From positions 1 to 64,000 of the forward strand of contig JAHDXW010000008.1 of the NCBI GenBank assembly GCA_023383015.1: 64,000 bases of DNA. The letters are read 5' to 3'. Numbering within the stretch: the first letter of the stretch is position 1; the number at the start of each line of letters is the position of its first letter. The translations under genes and the position numbers were made by a program. This document shows positions 58,824 to 64,000 of the stretch, one piece after another. The notes beneath the pieces are model-generated. The model made no database searches. It saw only the letters and a program-made list of their open reading frames with translations, and was not told where the DNA came from. The stretch is from Paracoccaceae bacterium. Lineage in GTDB: Bacteria > Pseudomonadota > Alphaproteobacteria > Rhodobacterales > Rhodobacteraceae.

Positions 58824-60164
58824 ATGCGCCTGTCCCGCGCCGACTTCCCGCCCGGCTTCCTGTTCGGGGCGGCAACCTCCGCCTACCAGATCGAGGGGCA
58901 CGGCGCGGGCGGCGCCGGGCGCACCCACTGGGACGACTTCGCCGCCACGCCGGGCAACGTCGCCGGCGCCGCCGACGGGCGCATCGCCTGCGACCACTAC
59001 CACCGCTGGGCCGCGGACCTCGACCTTGCCGCCGCCGCCAACCTCGACGTCTGGCGCTTCTCGGCCTCCTGGGCGCGGGTGCTGCCCGAGGGCAGGGGGC
59101 GGGCCAACCCCGAGGGCCTCGACTTCTACGACCGGCTGGTGGACGGGATGCTCGCCCGCGGGCTGAAGCCCGCGCTGACCCTCTACCACTGGGAGCTGCC
59201 CTCGGCCCTGGCCGATCTCGGCGGCTGGCGCAACCGCGACATCGCCCACTGGTTTGCCGACTACGCCCGGACGCTGATGGCCCGCATCGGTGACCGCACC
59301 TGGTCGGTCGCGCCGGTCAACGAGCCCTGGTGCGTCGCCTGGCTGTCGCACTTCATGGGCGTCCACGCGCCGGGGCTGCGCGACATCCGCGCGACGGCGC
59401 GGGCGATGCACCACGTGCTCTTGGCCCACGGCGGGGCGGTCGCGGCGATGCGTGCGCTCGGGGTGCGGAACGTCGGTGCGGTCTGCAACTTTGAATACGC
59501 CGCGCCGGCCGATGCGACGCCCGCCGCGGCCGCCGCCGCCGCCCGCTACGATGCGATCTACAACCTGTGGTTCCTCGGCGGGATCTTTCGCGGCGAATAT
59601 CCCGCCCCCGCCCTCGAGGGGCTGGCCGCGCACCTTCCGGAAGGCTGGCAGGACGACCTTCCCGCCATTGCCGCGCCGCTCGACTGGGTCGGCGTCAACT
59701 ACTACACGCGCAAGCTGATCTGCGCGGCCGACGGCCCCTGGCCGGGCTGGGCCGAGGTCCCGGGGCCGCTGGAGAAGACGCAGGTCGGCTGGGAGATCTT
59801 CCCCGACGGCCTTTACCACTTCCTGAACATGGTGCACCGCGACTACGCCCGCGGCCTGCCCGTCCTCGTCACCGAGAACGGCCTGGCCGCGCCCGACTGC
59901 CTGTCGGGCGGGCAGATCGTGGATGCCGGCCGCATCGCCTACATCGAGGCCCATCTCGGCGCCGTCCGCCGGGCGCTGGCCGAGGGCGTGCCGGTGGCGG
60001 GCTACATCGTGTGGTCGCTCATGGACAACTTCGAATGGGCGCTGGGCTACGCGCCGCGGTTCGGTCTCGTCCACGTCGACTTCGCCAGCTTGCGGCGCAC
60101 GCCCAAGGCGTCCTATCACGCGCTTGCCCAGGCGCTTGCCCGCCCCGGGGAGGAGGGGCGATGA
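58824..60164 (+). CDS. Glycoside hydrolase family 1 enzyme (beta-glucosidase type)
   Basis: 446 residues, full-length GH1. FPPGFLFGAATSAYQIEG at the N-terminus, acid/base Glu167 in APVNEPWC, nucleophile Glu351 in LVTENGLA, and the aglycone/glucose-binding WSLMDNFEWALGYAPRFGLVHVDF. No signal peptide, so cytoplasmic. It hydrolyses beta-glucosides to glucose. It begins 3 bases after aglR and overlaps glk by ATGA, extending the module to beta-linked substrates. Confidence 0.95.
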   Translation: MRLSRADFPPGFLFGAATSAYQIEGHGAGGAGRTHWDDFAATPGNVAGAADGRIACDHYHRWAADLDLAAAANLDVWRFSASWARVLPEGRGRANPEGLDFYDRLVDGMLARGLKPALTLYHWELPSALADLGGWRNRDIAHWFADYARTLMARIGDRTWSVAPVNEPWCVAWLSHFMGVHAPGLRDIRATARAMHHVLLAHGGAVAAMRALGVRNVGAVCNFEYAAPADATPAAAAAAARYDAIYNLWFLGGIFRGEYPAPALEGLAAHLPEGWQDDLPAIAAPLDWVGVNYYTRKLICAADGPWPGWAEVPGPLEKTQVGWEIFPDGLYHFLNMVHRDYARGLPVLVTENGLAAPDCLSGGQIVDAGRIAYIEAHLGAVRRALAEGVPVAGYIVWSLMDNFEWALGYAPRFGLVHVDFASLRRTPKASYHALAQALARPGEEGR

Positions 60165-61126
60165 GCGGCGGCGCGACGGCGATCCTCGCCGATGTCGGGG
60201 GCACCAACACCCGTGTCGCGCTGGCCCGCGGCGGCCGGCTGGACCGCGCGAGCATCCGCCGCTTCCGCAACGACGGCTTCTTGGGTCTGCCGGCCGTGCT
60301 GGCCGCCTACCTGGCCGCGACCGGGGCGGCGCCGGCCGGCGCCTGCGTCGCCGTCGCCGGTCCGGTGCGCGACGGGGTGGGTCGGCTGACCAACATCGCC
60401 TGGGCGATCGACGGGCCGGGGCTGGCCGCGGCCACCGGCGCCGGCCGGGTCGCGGTGCTGAACGACCTGCAGGCCCAGGGCCATGCGCTGGGCCGGATCG
60501 CCGCGGCCGACCTGATTGCCGTGCTGCCCGGGGCCGCGGCGCCCGAGTACGCCACCGAACTCGTGATCGGCGTCGGCACCGGCTTCAATGCCGCCCCAGT
60601 CCACCACCGTCCCGGCGCCCGGCGCCTGGTCGCGCCCTCCGAGTGCGGCCATGTCAGCCTGCCGGTGGCCACCGCGGCGGGGCTGCGGCTGGCGCGCTCG
60701 GTCGCCGACGCCCACGGCTTCGCCGCGGTCGAGGAGGTGCTCTCGGGCCGCGGGCTGGAGCATGTCCACGCCTGGGCCGCGGCCGAGTCCGGGGCCAGTG
60801 CGGCGGCGCTGACCGCCGCGCAGGTGATGGCGCGGATCGGTGCCGGCGACCCGGTGGCCCTGGCCGCCGGCCGCGCCTTTGTCGAGGCGCTCGGGCGGGT
60901 GGCGGGCGATCTGGCGCTGATCCACCTGCCGTTCGGCGGCATCTGGCTCGCCGGCGGGGTGGCGCGCGCCTTCGCCCCCCATCTCGGCGGCTTCGGCTTT
61001 GCGGAAGCCTTCCGGGACAAGGGCCGCTTCGCACCGTTCATGGACGCCTTCCCCGTCGCCGTCATTGCCGACGACTTCGCCGCGCTCGAGGGCTGCGCGG
61101 CCTTCCTCGACCATCCCGACGCCTGA
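60161..61126 (+). CDS. glk: Glucokinase
   Basis: 321 residues; ATG 60161 overlaps the GH1 stop. ROK-unrelated Glk family: ILADVGGTNTRVAL (phosphate 1), VAVAGPVRDGVGRLTNIAWAID, LNDLQAQGHAL (catalytic Asp), LVIGVGTGFNAA, ECGHVSLP, and GGIWLAGGVARAF. Phosphorylates the glucose released by AglA and the GH1 enzyme, giving glucose-6-phosphate for the Entner-Doudoroff pathway. Confidence 0.95.
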   Translation: MSGGATAILADVGGTNTRVALARGGRLDRASIRRFRNDGFLGLPAVLAAYLAATGAAPAGACVAVAGPVRDGVGRLTNIAWAIDGPGLAAATGAGRVAVLNDLQAQGHALGRIAAADLIAVLPGAAAPEYATELVIGVGTGFNAAPVHHRPGARRLVAPSECGHVSLPVATAAGLRLARSVADAHGFAAVEEVLSGRGLEHVHAWAAAESGASAAALTAAQVMARIGAGDPVALAAGRAFVEALGRVAGDLALIHLPFGGIWLAGGVARAFAPHLGGFGFAEAFRDKGRFAPFMDAFPVAVIADDFAALEGCAAFLDHPDA

Positions 61127-61298
61127 CGCCGCGGAACGGAATAGCGCGCCGGTGCCGCGCCGCAGCGACGACGGCCCTTGATTACCCGGCAGGGGGGGCT
61201 TATGTCCCCCGCTCACCGAGGGACCGATCCCAACCCCGCCTGGCCGGGGGGGCGCTAAGGAACCTCTGGATTTGTCTGCTGGAACGAAGGGGGGCGCC

Positions 61299-61820
61299 AT
61301 GACGGACGCTAGCCTCTTCCAACTGGGGATCGGTCTGGAGACTGGCGCCCATGCGGAAGATTCCCGCAGCCGCAAGGCTGCGCCCGACAGCCCCGGCGCG
61401 GCCGCCGGCTGCCTTCTGGATCCCGACCGCGCGGACCACTTCATCCGCCGCGACGGCAGCGTCTTTGCCGGCACCCACCTGATCATCGAGGTGGTTGGTG
61501 GCGAGGGGCTTGACGACGAGGCGCGCATCGCCTCTGCCTTCCGCGACTGCGTCGCGGAATGCGGGGCGACCCTGCTGCACATCCACACCCACAAGTTCTC
61601 GCCCCAGGGGGTGAGCGGGGTGGCCGTGCTGGCCGAGAGCCACATCTCGGTGCACACCTGGCCCGAGGCGCGCTACGGTGCCTTCGACGTGTTCATGTGC
61701 GGCGACGCCGATCCCTGGCAGGCGGTGCCGGTGCTCAGACGCGCCTTCGCCACCCGCGACGTGCGGGTGACCGAGTTGCGCCGCGGCGAGGGGCTTCTCG
61801 CGCGGGCGCTCGCCGCATGA
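61299..61820 (+). CDS. speD: S-adenosylmethionine decarboxylase proenzyme
   Basis: 173 residues. ATG 61299 after AAGGGGGG. The class 1 prokaryotic SpeD core begins around residue 45 (DHFIRRDGSVFAGTHLIIEVVG); the self-cleavage site is VLAESHISVHTWPEARYGAFDVFMCG, Ser114 becoming the pyruvoyl cofactor. About 45 N-terminal residues before the core exceed the usual 120-135 residue length. Supplies decarboxylated SAM to SpeE, whose gene overlaps by ATGA. The 172 bases before it show TTGATT/TTATGT (61178-61205) as a weak promoter. Confidence 0.94.
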   Translation: MTDASLFQLGIGLETGAHAEDSRSRKAAPDSPGAAAGCLLDPDRADHFIRRDGSVFAGTHLIIEVVGGEGLDDEARIASAFRDCVAECGATLLHIHTHKFSPQGVSGVAVLAESHISVHTWPEARYGAFDVFMCGDADPWQAVPVLRRAFATRDVRVTELRRGEGLLARALAA

Positions 61821-62665
61821 GCGGCGGGTGGCTGCGCGAGGCGCTGCATCCCGACTGGGCGCAGGCGTTCCGCATCGACCGGCTGGTCCATGACAGCCGG
61901 ACCGGGCACCAGCGCCTGCGCCTGATCGAGAACGCCCGCTTCGGCCGCGTGCTGACGCTCGACGACGTCGTCCAGGTGACCACGGGCGACGAATTCATCT
62001 ACCACGAGATGATGGCGCATGTGCCGGTGCTCGCCCATGGCGCGGCCCGGCGCGTGCTGATCGTCGGCGGCGGCGACGGCGGGCTTGCGCGCGAGGTTCT
62101 TCGCCACCGCGGGGTCGAGCAGGTGACGATGGTCGAGATCGACCGCGCGGTGGTCGATTTCGCCCGCGAGCACCTGCCGACGGTCTCGGCCGGTGCCTTC
62201 GACGACCCCCGGCTCGAACTCGTGATTGACGACGGGGCGGCCTTCGTCGGCCGCGACGGCCCGGCCTTCGACGTCATCCTCGTCGATTCGACCGACCCGG
62301 TCGGGCCGGGCGAGGCCCTGTTCACGGACAGCTTCTATGGCCGGGCGAAGCGCCGGCTTGCCCCCGGCGGCATCCTCGTCACCCAGAACGGCGTCCCCTT
62401 CTTGCAGCCGGACGAGCTTGCCGCGACGATGCGCGCCTTCGCGGCGCTCTTTGCCGACGCCGCCTGCTACCTGATCACCGTGCCCACCTACGCCGGCGGG
62501 CCGATGGCGCTGGGCTGGGGTACCGACGGCCCGGCCAGGTCGGTGCCGCTCGAGGTGCTGGAGGCGCGCTTCGCAGCCGCGGGGCTGGCCACGCGCTGCT
62601 ACACGCCCGAACTGCACCGGGCCGCCTTCGCGCTGCCGGCCTATGTGCGGGCGCTCATGCACTGA
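61817..62665 (+). CDS. speE: Spermidine synthase
   Basis: 282 residues. Transfers aminopropyl from decarboxylated SAM to putrescine. Seen: TGHQRLRLIENARFGRVLTLDDVVQVTTGDEFIYHEMMAHVP, VLIVGGGDGGLAREVLRH, MVEIDRAVVDFA, VIDDGAAFV, VILVDSTDPVGPGEALF, and ILVTQNGVPF. All putrescine/dcSAM-binding acidic residues look intact. Coupled to speD by ATGA. The 3' end overlaps the convergent thioesterase gene by 11 bases. Confidence 0.96.
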   Translation: MSGGWLREALHPDWAQAFRIDRLVHDSRTGHQRLRLIENARFGRVLTLDDVVQVTTGDEFIYHEMMAHVPVLAHGAARRVLIVGGGDGGLAREVLRHRGVEQVTMVEIDRAVVDFAREHLPTVSAGAFDDPRLELVIDDGAAFVGRDGPAFDVILVDSTDPVGPGEALFTDSFYGRAKRRLAPGGILVTQNGVPFLQPDELAATMRAFAALFADAACYLITVPTYAGGPMALGWGTDGPARSVPLEVLEARFAAAGLATRCYTPELHRAAFALPAYVRALMH

Positions 62666-63083
62666 CCGCGCCGGGCGGGATCGAGTAGGTCATCGTCGCC
62701 CGCGCCACCGGCCCCTCGGTGCCCTCCGAGAAGATCAGGACGTCGCCGACCGCCAGCGACCGGCCGAGCTTGAGCAGCCGCGCCTCGCCCAGCAGGTCGG
62801 CGCCCGGGCCCGGCTTGCGCAGGAAGTCGATGCTGGCGCCGGTGGTCACCGCCAGGGCAACCGGCCCGAGGCGCGACAGGATCGCGAGGTAGATGGCGAC
62901 ATCGGCGAGGGCGAACATCGAGGGGCCCGAGACCGTGCCGCCCGGGCGCAGGTGGCGTTCGGCCACCGCCATCCGGACTGTCAGGCCCTCGTCGCGCGAC
63001 CGCTCGATGCGGAAGTCGCCGGCGACCTGGGGGAATGCGGCGGCAAGGAAGCGGTGCAGCTCGTCGATGCCCATCGCCGCCAT
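62655..63083 (-). CDS. PaaI-type hotdog thioesterase
   Basis: 142 residues; the ATG at 63083 is chosen because GGAGG lies five bases upstream. Hotdog fold: RHLRPGGTVSGPSMFALADVAIYLAIL (with the HLRPGGTVSGP loop and Asp of the catalytic helix), LAVTTGASIDFLRKPGPGADLLGEARLLKLGRSLAVGDVLIF. It probably hydrolyses an acyl- or aryl-CoA thioester. The divergent enoyl-CoA hydratase gene supports a CoA-linked pathway. Confidence 0.88.
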   Translation of the reverse strand: MAAMGIDELHRFLAAAFPQVAGDFRIERSRDEGLTVRMAVAERHLRPGGTVSGPSMFALADVAIYLAILSRLGPVALAVTTGASIDFLRKPGPGADLLGEARLLKLGRSLAVGDVLIFSEGTEGPVARATMTYSIPPGAVSA

Positions 63084-63221
63084 GCCGCCCTCCGCCGCCG
63101 CCTGCCGGCCATGCATGCCCGCAGTCGCGCCGGCCGGCAACCCCGGTGCGGGGCGGTTGGCAGCGGCGGGGCAGGGGCGTAGACTGGCCCCCTGGCAGGT
63201 CTGGGCAAGGGGGGGCGGGCG

Positions 63222-64000
63222 ATGGACGGTCCGGTGCTGGTGCGCGACGATCCGGGCGGCGGGGTGGCGGTGCTGACGCTGAGCCGCCCCGCCCAGCTCA
63301 ATGCGCTGTCGGACGCGCTGCTGGCCGCCCTTGCCGATGCCTTCGCCGCGCTGGCCGGCGACCGCGCGACCCGCGTCGTCATCCTCCGCGGGGCGGGGCG
63401 GGCCTTCTGCGCCGGCCACGACCTGCGCGAGATGCAGGCCGGCCGCCAGGCCGAGGACCGCGGTCGGGCCTATTTCGCCGGCCTCTTCGGCCGCTGCGCG
63501 GAGGTGATGCAGGCGATCCCGCGCCTGCCCCAGCCGGTGATCGCCCAGGTCCACGGCATCGCCACCGCCGCCGGCTGCCAGCTTGCCGCCTCCTGCGACA
63601 TGGTGGTGGCCGCCGAGGACGCCCGCTTCGGCGTCAACGGCGTCAACATCGGGCTGTTCTGCTCTACGCCCATGGTCGCGCTGACCCGCGCGGTGCCGCG
63701 CAAGGCGGCCTTCGAGATGCTGACCACCGGCGCCTTCCTGCCGGCGGTCCGGGCCGAGGCGCTGGGCCTGGTCAACCGCGTCGTCCCTGCCGACCGCCTC
63801 GAGGACGAGACGCGGGCGCTGGCCGCCACCGTCGCATCCAAGCTCACGGCCGCGGTGCGCATCGGCAAGCGCGCCTTCCACGACCAGATCGGCATGGACC
63901 TTGCCGATGCCTACGCCCACGCCGGCGCCGTGATGGTCGAGAACATGCTCTGGCGTGACACCGAGGAGGGGATCGCGGCCTTCCTCGACCGGCGCCCGCC
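63222..64000 (+). CDS. Enoyl-CoA hydratase/isomerase, 3' end outside window
   Basis: 259 codons are present and the frame is still open at the window end; crotonases are about 260-270 residues, so nearly complete. Seen: VAVLTLSRPAQLNALSDALLAAL, the oxyanion-hole strands AGRAFCAGHDLREMQAG and HGIATAAGCQLAASCDMVVAAEDARFGV, and LVNRVVP. The usual second catalytic Glu is not at its standard place (NIGLFCSTPMVAL), as in echA-type or ECHDC3-like members. Beta-oxidation or related chemistry; substrate unknown. Confidence 0.88.
   Translation, partial: MDGPVLVRDDPGGGVAVLTLSRPAQLNALSDALLAALADAFAALAGDRATRVVILRGAGRAFCAGHDLREMQAGRQAEDRGRAYFAGLFGRCAEVMQAIPRLPQPVIAQVHGIATAAGCQLAASCDMVVAAEDARFGVNGVNIGLFCSTPMVALTRAVPRKAAFEMLTTGAFLPAVRAEALGLVNRVVPADRLEDETRALAATVASKLTAAVRIGKRAFHDQIGMDLADAYAHAGAVMVENMLWRDTEEGIAAFLDRRP

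Overview
The window is a chromosomal segment from a very GC-rich alphaproteobacterium, most likely of the Rhodobacterales (Rhodobacter/Paracoccus relatives). Supporting markers are the C-terminal tail of IlvC, a lysC-ptsP pair, the histidine phosphotransferase ChpT, rplM-rpsI with an extended S9, DUF1178 and DUF3553 proteins, olsBA for ornithine lipids, and a complete aglEFGAK alpha-glucoside operon. Coding density is high. Many neighbours overlap by ATGA/GTGA, and several convergent pairs overlap tail to tail.

Layout. 1-5.8 kb: end of ilvC, a winged-helix regulator, small secreted proteins, a diheme cytochrome c, a membrane-tethered LuxR-type protein overlapping glmM. 5.9-12.9 kb: SleB-type cell-wall hydrolase, pyruvate phosphate dikinase, the nitrogen-PTS enzyme PtsP and aspartokinase. 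13-17.5 kb: Tat-exported PhoX-type phosphatase, DUF2238 membrane protein, a dehydrogenase, DUF1178 and Nudix proteins. 17.7-25.2 kb: a coupled glutathione peroxidase-like / HDAC-like / RNA cyclic phosphodiesterase trio, then cysS - 31-codon ORF - cimA - methyltransferase - phytoene synthase-like, every junction an ATGA, preceded by a possible leader peptide and stem; then tRNA-Gln. 25.2-30.1 kb: kdsA-kpsE-kpsT (capsule export and KDO supply) under a promoter with a palindrome over its -10 and a (GGGGCA)6 tract just upstream, then an ArsR/ArsP-like pair with an AT-rich operator and a probably leaderless start. 30.2-32.8 kb: a uracil-DNA glycosylase-like gene, an SseB-domain gene, and rplM-rpsI closed by a strong terminator.

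32.9-36.5 kb is the accessory region. Two decayed copies of the same IS5-family right end, in the same orientation, bracket a secreted protein built of ELW-x-TDGT-type repeats. The second remnant is fused in frame to the tail of an FkbM methyltransferase remnant. Beyond it lies a tandem pair of secreted paralogues (36.5-37.7 kb) of a family I do not recognise; these are the best candidates for something undescribed.

37.7-51.1 kb returns to core functions: TetR, PPK2, lipoprotein hydrolase, MetA, a P-loop ATPase, ProA, ChpT, DUF3553, OlsB-OlsA, a divergent ThiE-like protein, a PatB/MalY-type lyase, a glutathionyl-hydroquinone reductase-like protein and an uncharacterised lipoprotein. 51.2-61.1 kb is a carbohydrate module: aglE-F-G-A-K (binding protein, two permeases, GH13 alpha-glucosidase, ATPase) diverges from a LacI-type repressor, a GH1 glycosidase and glucokinase. 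Two near-identical CG-centred operators sit in the shared promoter region. Together the genes would import alpha-glucosides, hydrolyse them and phosphorylate the glucose. 61.3-64 kb: speD-speE, a PaaI-type thioesterase and a truncated enoyl-CoA hydratase.
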